Shown here one piece after another: positions 47,717 through 58,635 of a DNA stretch of 64,000 nucleotides. Numbering within the stretch: position 1 is the stretch's first letter; every line of letters starts with the position of its first letter. Position numbers and translations under genes: made by a program. The stretch is taken from positions 1 to 64,000 of the forward strand of contig JAOPGA020001843.1 of the NCBI GenBank assembly GCA_026419775.2, written 5' to 3'. The notes below the pieces were generated by a model that saw nothing but the letters and a program-made list of their open reading frames with translations, made no database searches and was not told where the DNA came from. Source of the stretch: Acrasis kona. Its lineage: Eukaryota > Heterolobosea > Eutetramitea > Acrasida > Acrasidae.

Positions 47717-48542
47717 AAGTGTCATTTTCATTCAAATTCCTATATTGCCATCCTGGAGATAAAGAGTTTTGATGAGCAGACCTATGTGGAGAATGGTTCA
47801 CACGTACAGGGCTATCTCTACTGTAAATGTAGTTGGCATGATGTGGTGAATGTACATGAGAATGAGTTGGTGTCATTCTCGTTGTGGTAATTGTTTTTTT
47901 AGGGGACACCTCTTTAATAGCAGTCACCTCATAAGAAGTAGCACCACGCGTTGGAGATGTGTCGTAGGGGAAGTTATACAATGGTTCTCCTGGTTTGCTT
48001 GTCATGGCGGAGTGTAGCTCGAAAATTTCTTTCATTTCCTCAACTCTTGCTCTTGTTCTGCTCAACTCGTCCTCAATCTCATCAATCGTAGTATCACTTA
48101 CATAGGAATCGGATAGCACTGAAACTTGAGTATTGTAGACGTGTTGATTATTGTATTGAATATGGTGGTGTACGCCATTTGTAGCTTCAACTGATTTTGA
48201 GGGAGACCATAATTGAGATAGTTCTGGAAGTTTGTCGCTTGTAACTGTAGAACCTTTGTTTGGTGTTTTTCTCCCACGTGGAGAGGTATCCCCTCTATTG
48301 TATACATCTTCGTCATAATTTACTCTCGATTCATGAGAGGCCGATGAGGATACCACGTGCGAGCTGTTTACATAAGTAGTACTAGCAGGTACTTTACGAA
48401 CGTTAACAACTCTCTTAGAAGAACCGACCGGACTTGGCGGAGTGTATGTGGTGGTCTCTACAACGGTCTTTCTGGATGGTGTTTCATATGTAGTGTATGT
48501 GGTGGTTTCGACAATACTCTCCACCTCCTCATAGCCGCTCAT
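47706..48542 (-). CDS. T/S/P-rich low-complexity protein with short coiled coil
   Basis: Intronless, 278 residues from the ATG at 48542 (an upstream in-frame extension lacks an ATG). The N-terminus has two copies of a VETTTYT unit. The centre has a short helix rich in E and R (IEDELSRTRARVEEMKEIFE) and the rest is basic, S/P/H-rich and probably disordered, with many SP and TP sites. Cytoskeletal or phospho-regulated scaffold is a guess. No family recognised. Confidence 0.55.
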   Translation of the reverse strand: MSGYEEVESIVETTTYTTYETPSRKTVVETTTYTPPSPVGSSKRVVNVRKVPASTTYVNSSHVVSSSASHESRVNYDEDVYNRGDTSPRGRKTPNKGSTVTSDKLPELSQLWSPSKSVEATNGVHHHIQYNNQHVYNTQVSVLSDSYVSDTTIDEIEDELSRTRARVEEMKEIFELHSAMTSKPGEPLYNFPYDTSPTRGATSYEVTAIKEVSPKKTITTTRMTPTHSHVHSPHHANYIYSRDSPVRVNHSPHRSAHQNSLSPGWQYRNLNENDTYEE

Positions 48543-49266
48543 CGTATCTTTAGATAAATCAACAACTGTAATTCTAGTTGATTTGAAAGTTGACCAAAAC
48601 AAGATTAGGCCTAATCGTATGAGTTTACTTACTGCTGCTGCATTATTTCAAAACCGAATTGATGAACACAAGTAGCTATTAAATTAACCAAAGGACATTA
48701 ATAAACCATGAAGAATCTTTTGTAAATTTTAGACTTCAATCGACTCCAAGTTGTCTTTTTTATCGAACGAAGACTAATATAAATGAGTAAAAGAGCTCAT
48801 ATAGAAGTTTAAAATCTAGGAAATGCCAATAAACAATCTTGGGTTGTATTTTCACACTTTAATATATTAGGGAAGTAGAACTTTTTGGTTGTTTTTAGAA
48901 TAACAGATCCAAATGATGCCTCGAAACTTACATAAAAGACCTCATTTGTCAGACTGACATTGTCAGTCTTACTTGATGAACAAATCTATTGAATCCATGA
49001 TTGATAGAAATTGCAGTTCTTTTAGAAATTCTCTAGTACATATTAGTTTACCCTTATTTCGCTCCTTTAGTTTAGATGATGTAGTCACTTGAATATGGGT
49101 ATTAATTGCATCTGTGTGACATGTATCTCTACTTTAGTAATTGTGAAAAATACCGTCCGATAATTTTTGTAAAGCTCCGCACATTTCCGCGCACATACCA
49201 TATATACACAAATTAATAAGAATAGTTTACTGAAGAAGTGAACTAAATTTCGTAAAAAACACACAA
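48543..49266. other. Divergent intergenic region with palindromic element
   Basis: About 720 bp between two divergent genes. It contains AGACTGACA, one base, TGTCAGTCT at 48951-48969, preceded by another TGTCAG at 48947. No coding frame or RNA gene is evident. Confidence 0.45.
48951..48969. promoter_or_regulatory. Palindromic GACTGACA/TGTCAGTC element
   Basis: A 9-bp inverted repeat with a one-base spacer, sharing its half-site with the element at 41591-41608 (spacer two bases). A third half-site overlaps its left side. It sits between divergent genes about 300 bp from the CRAL-TRIO start. Confidence 0.5.
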
Positions 49267-50053
49267 ATGACTTTTGACCCAAGGGCTGCCCTAACTGTGC
49301 AACAAAACGAGACTCTAAATGAATTCATCTCAAAACTACCAGAAGACCTCACACCTAATCAAAGAGCTTTTTGCGACGAAGCATGCTGCCTAAGATACTT
49401 ACGTGCTAGAGATTGGGACGTTAAGAAGTCAATGAAGATGTTGAACAACAGTCTAAAGTGGAGGGACACATATAAACCCGAGGCCATTCTTGCAAAAGAC
49501 TTGGAGGAAGAGGCCAGTTCAGGAAAGGTATATCAACAAGGAACAGACAAACTTGGTAGACCAGTTGTTTATATGACCCCAGCAAGAAACACAAGTACAC
49601 AATATGATAAAGGCGTAAAACTTTTGATATACACAATGGAGAAGGCAGTGGCAAGCATGCCTGAGGGACAAGAGCAACTCATCTGGTTCATTGACTTTAA
49701 AGGATATTCATCAAAACACAGCATCCCCATAAATGTTGCAAAGGAAACAATAGACATTTTATCAAACCAATATCCAGAGAGGCTAGGTGCATGCTTCTTT
49801 ATCGACACTCCAGCCATTTTCTAAGATCTTCTTTGGAGCCATCTCACCATTGATAAATCCAGTTACGAAGAGCAAAATCAACTTCGCCAATGGTAGCGAT
49901 GTTGAAAAGAGAAAGGTATTATCCCCTTACTTCGATATGAGCACAATTAACAAGAGATTTGGTGGAGAAAGTGACTTGGAATATAATCACTCTGAGTACT
50001 GGAATCAGGAGCTAATCAATTGCGATGCACGCAGAGCAAAACAGACAGAATAA
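49267..50053 (+). CDS. CRAL-TRIO (Sec14-like) lipid transfer protein
   Basis: About 261 residues if one extra base at 49816-49822 is ignored. A CRAL-TRIO N-terminal helical part (CCLRYLRARDWDVKKSMKML) leads into the lipid-binding lobe (KLGRPVVYM, IWFIDFKGYS, NQYPERLGACFFIDTPAIF). As read, the frame stops right there with TAA. One base later it resumes with KIFFGAISPLINPVTKSKI, exactly the expected gate helix and PVT motif of Sec14 proteins. So the gene is whole apart from a one-base shift. Binds and transfers phosphatidylinositol or other lipids in the cytosol. Confidence 0.83.
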
Positions 50054-50178
50054 TGTATTATATAAACAATTTTCACATGCATCTTTTAAATATACTTTAG
50101 TTTGATGTCATTGTGTGATAAAATAATTCTAATTGTTGTAAAATATTAACTTCAATTTAGACCTTCACACATTTCCAA

Positions 50179-51066
50179 ATGAGCAAGAGGCCTGAATACA
50201 TCGCACCACCCGAGTTAGTAAGTATTCAAAACACTTGTACCACTATAATAATCACATAGTTCTATAACGATGATGAAGCCAAGAAATATGCTAACAACTC
50301 TCGTATTCTAGACATTCAAACAAAAATGAGTGAAAGAGCTATTGAATTATTGAACATTCAAGACGATAAGCCCCTTATGGTACTTGATATAGGCTGTGGA
50401 TCAGGAATATCTGGCGAAGTTCTTACAGACAAGGGACATCATTGGGTTGGTGTTGACATTTCATCTTCTATGCTTGATGTAGCAAATAAAGCAGAAGTGA
50501 GCGGAGATTTATTTGAGTGGGACATGGGACAAGGTCTCTCCTTCCGTGTTGGTACATTTGATGCTGCCATAAGTATATCAGCAGTGCAGTGGTTGTGCAA
50601 TGCGGACAAGAAAAGTCACAGCCCTCAAAAAAGATTACATGAATTCTTCTCTGGTCTATACAGATGCTTAAGAAAGGGAGCAAGGGCTGTTTTACAATTC
50701 TATCCAGAAAATTCCAAACAATCTGAACTAATAACACAGGCCGCCATGCGTGCCGGTTTTGGTGGTGGTATGGTTGTTGATTTCCCACATTCAACTCGTG
50801 CAAAAAAATACTTTTTGTGTTTGTTTGCCGGAGAACCAAACTACAAAGTTCCAAAGGCAAAAGAAGAAGGAGAGGAAGAAGAAGAACGGACGACGGTAAG
50901 AAATATATCAGAGGTCAGAGAGAGGAGGAGGAAACTTGGTAAGAGAGCGCCAATAAATAGCAAGGAATGGATCTTGGGTAAGAAGGAGAGACAGAGGAAG
51001 CAAGGTAAAGAAGTTGCGAGAGATTCAAAGTACTCTGGTCGCAAGAGAAGAATAAAATTTGCTTAA
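50179..51066 (+). CDS. BUD23: Bud23/WBSCR22 18S rRNA (guanine-N7) methyltransferase
   Basis: Two exons (50179-50217, 50260-51066), 42-nt intron, 281 residues. The spliced N-terminus MSKRPEYIAPPELFYNDDEAKKY matches the Bud23 start. SAM-binding motif I is VLDIGCGSGISG, followed by GVDISSSML and ISISAVQWLCNAD. The C-terminus is strongly basic and K/R/E-rich, as in the family, for 18S rRNA and Trm112 contacts. Methylates one guanine of 18S rRNA (G1575 in yeast) in the nucleus during 40S maturation. Ends 14 bp from the stop of the convergent SNARE-like gene. Confidence 0.92.
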
Positions 51067-51080
51067 TACAAAATTTTGTT

Positions 51081-51371
51081 TTAAGAAATAATACACAGGT
51101 GGCTTTGTCTAGCCGCCCTAACGTCTTCGATACCTTCTTCCATTGCTGCATTGGATGAATCAAGATTTTGTTCAATAGCATCAAAACTAGATTGTTGTTC
51201 ATGTAACAGCATATTCAAATTAACGAAACATTCTTGTAGTTCGTTCATGTCAGAGTCCAATCTCTTCAAGTCGCTCAACATTTTCTTTTCTGATGGTGGT
51301 ACAGGACTGAGCATCTCTTCATCTTCCTCGTCATCTGGTACTACATTTAAACATGATGCAGTCCTTCTCAT
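51081..51371 (-). CDS. Qa-SNARE-like protein with C-terminal CaaX box
   Basis: 96 residues. After an acidic stretch (DDEEDEE) comes a syntaxin-type SNARE heptad helix: MNELQECFVNLNMLLHEQ then SSFDAIEQNLD, with a Q at the position of the zero layer and the FDAIEQN block that matches ID.IE.N of Qa-SNAREs. No transmembrane segment follows. The protein ends SHLCIIS, so CIIS could be a prenylation box replacing the membrane anchor. A second ATG 24 bases upstream (MGTSKSKK) is out of frame by one base across an A7 run; if an A is missing there, the protein would begin with a myristoylation-like Gly. The Habc domain is absent, so an upstream exon could be missing. Confidence 0.65.
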   Translation of the reverse strand: MRRTASCLNVVPDDEEDEEMLSPVPPSEKKMLSDLKRLDSDMNELQECFVNLNMLLHEQQSSFDAIEQNLDSSNAAMEEGIEDVRAARQSHLCIIS

Positions 51372-51527
51372 TTTTTTGATTTTGATGTTCCCATCAGATT
51401 TGTCAACCGAATTTTTTGAAGTTTCGTTGAAAATAGAAAAGAGTATTGCAGTTTAAATATCGATTTCACACAAAAGAACTTTTATAAAAGACACTTATAT
51501 ACACAAAAAGACAAGAATTATTTGTTA

Positions 51528-53953
51528 TTATTGTTTTCTACACTTGTAGCTGAATTGTATGTTTGGTGTTGGATCTGTTTTCTTTTCTACTTCATCATTG
51601 ATGGACAGTGGTGAGATGGCGTAAGACAAATCCTCTTCCCCGTCAATACTCAGAGTCACATATCCAATAACCGCTCCAGAACTAGCACTTTTATCTTCAT
51701 CGAAGACAACAATCACACATTTGAATGGGAATGAACCTATAGAACTAAAATATCACAACAAGTCAAACCAATAAACTTACAAGATGAAAGATTCATTCCA
51801 ATTAACGCTACTCCCCTTCAGACTAGAGGTACTTTCTACTTTTCCTTCCACAGTAATCAGACAATATGCATTAACCATATTCGAGCTCTTATTATCGAGA
51901 TTATTTGAAGAATGAACTAGATGTTACAATAAAATCAAGAGGAGCTAACTTACTTGAAATCTCGAACTGACCAACATAAGTAGCATAGCACTCCTGAATT
52001 CTCCTATCACTATTGGATGGTGATTTCGGGCTATCCTCGCAGTTATGTTTTTTCGTAATAGACAGTGCTCTGTGATGACTTTTTCTTGGCTTTTGTATCA
52101 CCTTGCGAGTATTGGGAGACCAGTCGAGTCCATCTACATGCGGATCCTCAACAAACTTGAAAAAGAGGTAACTATCCTTTATTACATGTTGATGATGCAC
52201 ATGATCAATAAATCCACGCCTCTGCACAAGAGAAGCGACCCTAGTTGCAGTAGGTCTACTACAACACAAATGATAAGCAATCCATGTGATGGCTTCACTT
52301 GCAACGAAACAGTTAGAATAGCTCTTGAGCCTATACTTCCTATTAGCCAAAGACACTCCTGTCAATGGGTGTTTCATCTCCATCAACAAATTTCTAAACT
52401 GCATTTCAACTATTTTTGTTGGTTGTACAGATTTAATGTCGCATAGACGAGAATAGGTGATCAAGTTCATATCCTTTGTATCCTGTGTACCACTGTTCCA
52501 TATTAATTCTGTATCTGGTTTATAGATAGACCTTCTCATGATGAGGGAGGGTAGTTTGCTAATGGCTCTCAAGGAGAATTCTTCGCCTCCAACTAAAGTT
52601 GTAGAGTTTTTCCTAGCTGCAGTAGTGTCCCATGTCTTGATGCAATCAGAATCTGGAAGGTATGTTTGTGTAAAGTCTTCAAAGACTTTTACTTTACATA
52701 ATGTATCTTCGATGACAGCAAAGTCATCCTTTTCTTCCTTATATTCTAAACATTTCAAAAAACTATGGTGGAATGCTTTTGCATGGTTATGTACTTGTAG
52801 CATGTAAGTTTCATTATCACTGACAATATCGCATTTCGGGTCGATGTACATAACTTGACAATATTTTGTACAATTCTCATTCAAAGCTCTCAAATTGAGC
52901 GAGATCATTGCATGTGCCCTAATATGATTTGTTTTTTTGTAATCCGTGCTTTTGGTCAACCTAGTATAACAATTTCGTTCAGTATCGTAGACCTGAGTGA
53001 AGCATGAAACAATATCTCTAGGATGCTGGTAGGGCCCCATATCTAATACGGAATTTATAATAGAACAAGGATACGCATTGGATTGACTGACAGGTTTGAA
53101 ACTTTTTAAAGTATGAGACAAAAAGTTGTCGTTTAGCATTAATTCACATTCAGCATCGTTCAGTGTGGGCAGCACCTGATCGATATCGTATGGTATAACG
53201 CCGACGTATTTTATTAATTGAATTCCATTCTTGTTGTGACAGTCACCTATTGTATATGAATACCTTGACAAGTATGCATCAACATGATCGGACATGTTTA
53301 AATTAGCATCCCACTTGTCAAGTACCTTGGTAGCTACCCAATCGTTCGAATCTATTTTTTGTAATGCATTTTACATTGTAGTGCTTACCTTCGCATACTT
53401 TGAACGACCATTGAATGTCCCTAGTTTGTATATAATCTAGAGTAAAGTCTATTGGTTGAAATGCAGCTGGTCCGTCGAGGAATTTGCACTCAAAACCAAC
53501 CCTCCTCAAATATTCCTCTCCTCTATCACTTATAAAGTCTATAAATGCTTTACTGCGAACGTATTTTGGAAATGTTGTCTCCTTCAAATCAGCGTAAACC
53601 ATATTTCGAACAAGGCGCAATTGCTCAATGGGACAATCCACGAGAGGGTTAAGTGACACCGCGTCCCTCCATTCTGTGATTTGCTTCCTAATTTCAGCAC
53701 TTACGGAGAGTTCACATCTGCTCCCTTGTATAATAAATGTGTCTATGAGTTGTATGTATCCGTTCACTAGTTCGCTTCTCCTGAGTACTTCATCAAACTT
53801 CTCCAAAAATAAAAGTTTGTCCTTTGCTTGAGTTTGTACACTAATGAAATTTCGAAAGTGCTCGCATAACTCTTGATATTCGAATAATGACTCGAATGGC
53901 ACCGTGTACTTTGATATAAAGCTGTTGTGACTCTCTGTGGACAAACAGGTCAT
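51528..53953 (-). CDS. RGS-START-DEP-C2 signalling protein
   Basis: Four exons (53953-53389, 53351-51954, 51916-51781, 51744-51528), introns 36-37 nt, 771 residues, length divisible by three. Residues about 15-150 fit an RGS domain (start FESLFEYQELCEHF, then FIIQGS and FPKYVRSKAF), which speeds GTP hydrolysis by G-alpha. Residues about 190-430 have a START-like helix-grip pattern (VGVIPYDIDQVL, HPRDIVSCFTQVY). Residues about 505-590 are a DEP domain (FVASEAITWIAYHL, RRGFIDHV, YLFFKF). The end is C2-like (CLITVEGKVE, FKCVIVVFDED). Suggests a membrane-recruited regulator of heterotrimeric G proteins with a lipid pocket. Domain calls are by pattern; START is the least certain. Confidence 0.75.
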
Positions 53954-54069
53954 TTCGGTTGGTTGGTAAATTTACCAAATGTGAAACGTTATATCACTAC
54001 GCCGTTGTAAAAAGCAAAAAAATAGGTCAACGCTAAAAGAAGAAAATGATTATACAACTATTTATACAA

Positions 54070-56434
54070 TTACACCTTAAAGTAATCTTCAAAGACGATT
54101 CCACTTTCATCTATATTTTTCATCACGGTCCTGTTGATTTCCTCGTCCGGCGTTGCGTTCACCAGTATACAGTCATGATTATGCTCTTCGTCTCTAATGG
54201 TCTCGTATTTCTGAAGTTCGGCATCTCTCTTCTTTATTTCCTCCTTGTATTTTTTTATTTTGGAAGTCAGGCGATTGGTTTCCTTCTCCTTCTCCTTCTT
54301 CTCTTTTTTTAATTTTTCAATCTCCTAAAGCATTGATTAAGAATTCAACAGCACATCACCTTACCATTTTGCATTCCTCCAGTTCCGAATGGATCAGGTC
54401 CCGATAAGTACTCTTCATACTGGTACTATAACGAGTGTAGTATCCTGTCCAGAAATTAGAGGCCAACATATCAAGGCTACAATCAGGAGACAAGACAACA
54501 GTAAAGCTATTCGGATCCACTTCCTCGCCAATCTCGCTCATGTCCAACGGTCTAGGCGATCCCATGGTCATGGTATTATACAAATTGCGATCGTATTGAA
54601 GCCTCCTCACGGTGGAGTGCCTTCCGTACCATATATTAACATACAAGTCCAACCGCTCTTGCACGTGCGACCAAATGCTGATGGTGTTCGATTGAACTTT
54701 TGCACTTTCGCGTTCCCTTTCACAATTGTACAAAAAATTTCCATACAAGCAAGAATAAGAATGATCGAGCAGAGTGATCAAAAACAATTCGTTGAATTCA
54801 AAATAACTAGGACATTGTTGCCACACTTGGAAAACACAATCCACGAATTGAACAAAAATTGGACTGCTCTCGCTGGCCCCAGAGGGAGGCACGTGACACA
54901 TGCGGTCCAAAAATTTATGACCGAAGCTCACAAATTCCTTCTCGATCAACACTCTAAAACCATGAATGGTCCTGTAATAAGGATCCAATAGCACTTGTGC
55001 CAGCGCGCTAACCTGAGCGGTTCGATCCCATCCATCGCTGCAATGAATCAACACGCCCTGATATCTCTCGATGCTCTGCACCACCTTGTTGGCTGCAGAC
55101 ATGATGGCTTTGGTGTGATTCAACCACCCACATGCCTCCAGGTTGGCCTTGTTGAGGCTTCCCTCCGTGTGACACAGCCGACTCAACATTTGTAAGCTCT
55201 GATTCATGGTGTGAATGTGATCGATGCCCATGAAGGAAATGCTACATTGAGGGTAATAGGCAGTGTTTTCGTATCCCTTGCCCATCACCGTGTTGGCGAG
55301 GGCATTGGCACGCGGTCTGCAATCAATAATGTTGAGTTGACTTTGCTTGGTGGCCCTGCGAATGTGCTCCAACAAGTCTTCGTCTTGCTTGCTTCTCGCC
55401 CTGGTGATGCCCACCATGGGTTGACTGCTGCGCGTGATGATGGCGCCGCTGGTCTTGTGACGCCAAGTGAGCGCAGGTATTCTGGCCCTGCTACGAAAGC
55501 CTGCCACTATTCTCAAATCATCATCGCTGAACGATTTGGGCACCACCAACATGTTTGGATAGGTATCGCAAAATTTATAATCCTCGTTAATGTTGGTCAC
55601 CCTCCACGCGCAATCATTGTTGATGCCGAGTCGTTCGTATTCGGCGAGTAAATAATTGCACCACCCATTTGCTCTTTGCTCTGGGGTGAAGTGACTGTTT
55701 TGACTGCTGACGAAGGCGAACACTTGGTTAATGTCCTTCGGCGCGTAGTGATTGATGGATTTGACCGTGTCGGTCACTGTTTCGCTGCTGTCCGAGTGGA
55801 AGAACATTCTTGCCACTTGAAGGTCTTTTGTACGAATGAAGAGGCAGCCCTTTGACCGTGATAGAAAATCGTAGGGAATTTCGTCATTGATCATGTTGTG
55901 ATCTCCTGGATATCTTGCCTCTGCCTTGATGATTGATGTTAATGGTGCCGAAAATAAAATCTTGTCCTCCTGCATCAATGTTAGGGATCAACGTAGAGCA
56001 CGAACGCTTACCCCCTGCTTAAAGACCACTCTGTAGTTGGTCACGTATAATGTGCCTCCGATGCACGTTGGTTCTGGGCTCGGCATTTCATCGGAGGATA
56101 AGTTCGTTCCGTCCATGTAATTGTCCGAATATAAAACGCCCATGATTGTTCCGTAATATGTCTACAAATGTTAAAACACAAAAGCCAAAAACGTCGTACG
56201 TTTTCAACAGGTGGCTTTGAGGGGGTGATGGGAGAATTTTCTTTCGCAGGTGGCTGTAGAAGTGAGATAGGAAACCCCTCTGTGGTGCTCGTAACGAAGA
56301 TGTTCTACCCTTTCGGCATAATGTTTGATTGCCTCGCCATTTAGCAGCCAGCCATGCCTCTTTGGTGTACTACCCGTGTTTACGGACAGCATTCTGGTTT
56401 TCATTGCTTTAGGAAACCTCTGCTTGGTGCTCAT
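54070..56434 (-). CDS. Myotubularin-family phosphoinositide 3-phosphatase
   Basis: Five exons (56434-56384, 56304-56200, 56161-56012, 55969-54365, 54324-54070), 721 residues, length divisible by three. A GRAM/PH-like domain (about 50-160) includes GGTLYVTNYRVVFKQG. The phosphatase has HCSDGWDRT (about 411-419), the CX5R active loop, so it should be catalytically active on PI3P and PI(3,5)P2. A highly charged coiled coil (about 635-690) ends the protein, where many myotubularins dimerise. The first intron is 79 nt, twice the normal size here, and is the least sure. Endosomal membranes are the usual site of action. Confidence 0.88.
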
Positions 56435-57108
56435 TGAGTCCTCCTACAATGTCAATGTACTTTCTATGTTGTGGGAGTTAAATTAATGCATCAAGAGTCG
56501 TTTCATACGGTTCTTTGTTAATCTTTTAACGTTGGAACTGATTGTGTTCTTTTTTGCTTGTTTAACTCACTCATATATATGGACTCTACGTATAAACGTT
56601 TGTTTCTGTATTCCAAACCGTCTGAACACTTATCGACGTGCAACCAAGATAATTCCTCTGTAGATTGTGAAAGCACAAGCTTCATATCGCGGCTTTCAGG
56701 ATATGTATATTCTGCGACCTTCTTCAAGGATCCTGTTTGAACTTTCTCAGTAAATTTTACAATATTTTAAAATACTCCAAACTCCTAACACAACCAACAA
56801 TGATTCGCCAAAGTGATAACAGCGCAAGCGATTCAATGATTCCTTTAGCAATCCCGAAACCTAGAACGAGGGCGTAAATTTCAAGCCCGCCCTATAGATG
56901 CGTTACTCACAACAGAGAATCTCACACATGATCCATAAATACAAAACAATGGATTGAACCCAAGAGTATGCGTTTATTGTAAAATGAGGAATCAGTTTAT
57001 GGCCTTATGTTAGAAGATGTAACACCACATACTTTACATAAGTCATGATTTGAGAACATTTTTATAAACTAGGTATTATTTTATTTTACAGGTATTACTC
57101 TTCAAAAT
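56435..57108. other. Intergenic stretch with one small unassigned frame
   Basis: On the minus strand 56518-56685 an ATG opens a 55-codon frame (MKLVLSQSTEELSWL...), upstream of the myotubularin. It may be a 5' exon of that gene or a small gene; neither is provable. The rest (56750-57108) is AT-rich with nothing recognised. Confidence 0.3.
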
Positions 57109-57867
57109 TCAAGTACGAACGCTGCTTGGCTCCCATCTACTGGATGCAATGTATCTAACCTCAGGATCCTTTAATGGCCTGTAAGCAGTTGGATCGGACA
57201 AGCCTCTTTCTCTGTTAGATTGCACATCATTCAAATCGCTCAAAACTCTCTTCATCATGACCGCATTTGATGACTGCTTTCTTTGGGTGTGGGGCTGTTG
57301 AGTTTGTTGTGGTTCTAAGTCAGGTTTTCCCCAATTGTTAACGCTAAGTATTTTTGAACTGGAAAGTCCTTGTACAGTGCTTTGTCTTCTTGGGCTAGTT
57401 TCCATCCATGACACATCGCGTGGTGAACAATAGGGACTGTTGATGGGGCTTATTGTTGGTGTGTTGCTTGTCCCCAAATATTCTAGATGTTGACTTGCTG
57501 AAACGGGTGGTTTCTGGAGTTCTCTAGGGCTATACATTGCATTTCTTGGACTGGATGTTATCAGTTGCGACGTTCTAGGTTCTTTGTTGGTAATTTTCAA
57601 AGTGTGACTTTGTATGAATTCGACCTTTTCCTTTAACTTCTTGTTGGCTTCTTCTATCTCCATATTCTTCGCCTCTAGTTCGTCGTGTCTCTTTAGAACC
57701 TTCTCTAGTATACATACAAGCTCAGAAAGTATAGGATCTGCCTTGTTTGTACTGTAGCAACCCATTAGTGTATGAATCATTTCGTATTCTTTGTTCTCAT
57801 CGACGACAGATAGTGAGTTTAGTTTACTCATTAGAGACCTTGCTTTGTGAACTGACTTCATCGACAT
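57109..57867 (-). CDS. Coiled-coil protein with SP-rich tail
   Basis: Intronless, 252 residues. The N-terminal half is helical, with a coiled coil at residues about 65-95 (LEAKNMEIEEANKKLKEKVE). The C-terminal half is disordered, with many SPR and SP sites (for example SSPRNAMYSPRE), typical of proline-directed kinase targets in cytoskeletal or cell-cycle proteins. No family recognised. GACTGACA, the half-site of the palindromes at 41591 and 48951, lies about 30 bp upstream of the start. Confidence 0.55.
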   Translation of the reverse strand: MSMKSVHKARSLMSKLNSLSVVDENKEYEMIHTLMGCYSTNKADPILSELVCILEKVLKRHDELEAKNMEIEEANKKLKEKVEFIQSHTLKITNKEPRTSQLITSSPRNAMYSPRELQKPPVSASQHLEYLGTSNTPTISPINSPYCSPRDVSWMETSPRRQSTVQGLSSSKILSVNNWGKPDLEPQQTQQPHTQRKQSSNAVMMKRVLSDLNDVQSNRERGLSDPTAYRPLKDPEVRYIASSRWEPSSVRT

Positions 57868-58635
57868 GGTCTGCTTTGTTTATAATTTATTTTTAAAAGA
57901 CTGACAGCAACATTTACTTTTATAATGCTACGTCCATAAATGTTAATTTAAGCAACTTCCTAAACAGTTCCTTCGGTTGTTCGTGTAAATAAGTGTTCTA
58001 TATATTGAATCATTGATTCTACCCTAGGTTCTCAGATGCTGCTTTTAAGACCAAATCAACAACAGAATACTGATTGGTGATGTTCTCTTGACATTACGTT
58101 TGGAATTGATACGACGAAACTGTTGGATTGCTAACATTCGCCACAAAACCTCCTGAATCAACCACCATGCCTTTAAAAAGAACGCACATTAATTCCTTGT
58201 TGTGGAGGTTCATTATTAAAACCAGCAACCATACCGGTTCGGAATTTTCATCTTCACCTCGTCAGTACGGAAATCTTTGAGAATAATATTCGATGCACTC
58301 ACATAGAGACGCCAACAATATTGCAACAGTTGTTGAGTACGGCGCATGGACGAATCCTTGCCATAGTCACTTTCGCAACATGAAGTACACTTACAGAGCC
58401 ATCAAGAAGGTTTCCAAAAAATCAACGTAGATGAGAAACAAGATCATAGTAAGAAATTTAAGATCGTCCACATGATTTTGAAGTTGATTACATTCACGTC
58501 AATCACAATACTCCCTTCGAACGATTAAAAGTAGTAAAGAACACGATCGCTTTATTTAATCATTAAACTGCATCCTAATAACCCTTTAAACTCTTTATAT
58601 TAACATGTAAATGAACAAAAATAAACGAAAATATT
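57868..58635. other. Intergenic stretch, no clear gene
   Basis: AT-rich. A 45-codon plus-strand frame at 58293-58430 (MHSHRDANNIATVVEYG...) looks coding-like but matches no family I know; it may be a relic. A GACTGACA half-site is near 57899. Confidence 0.3.
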
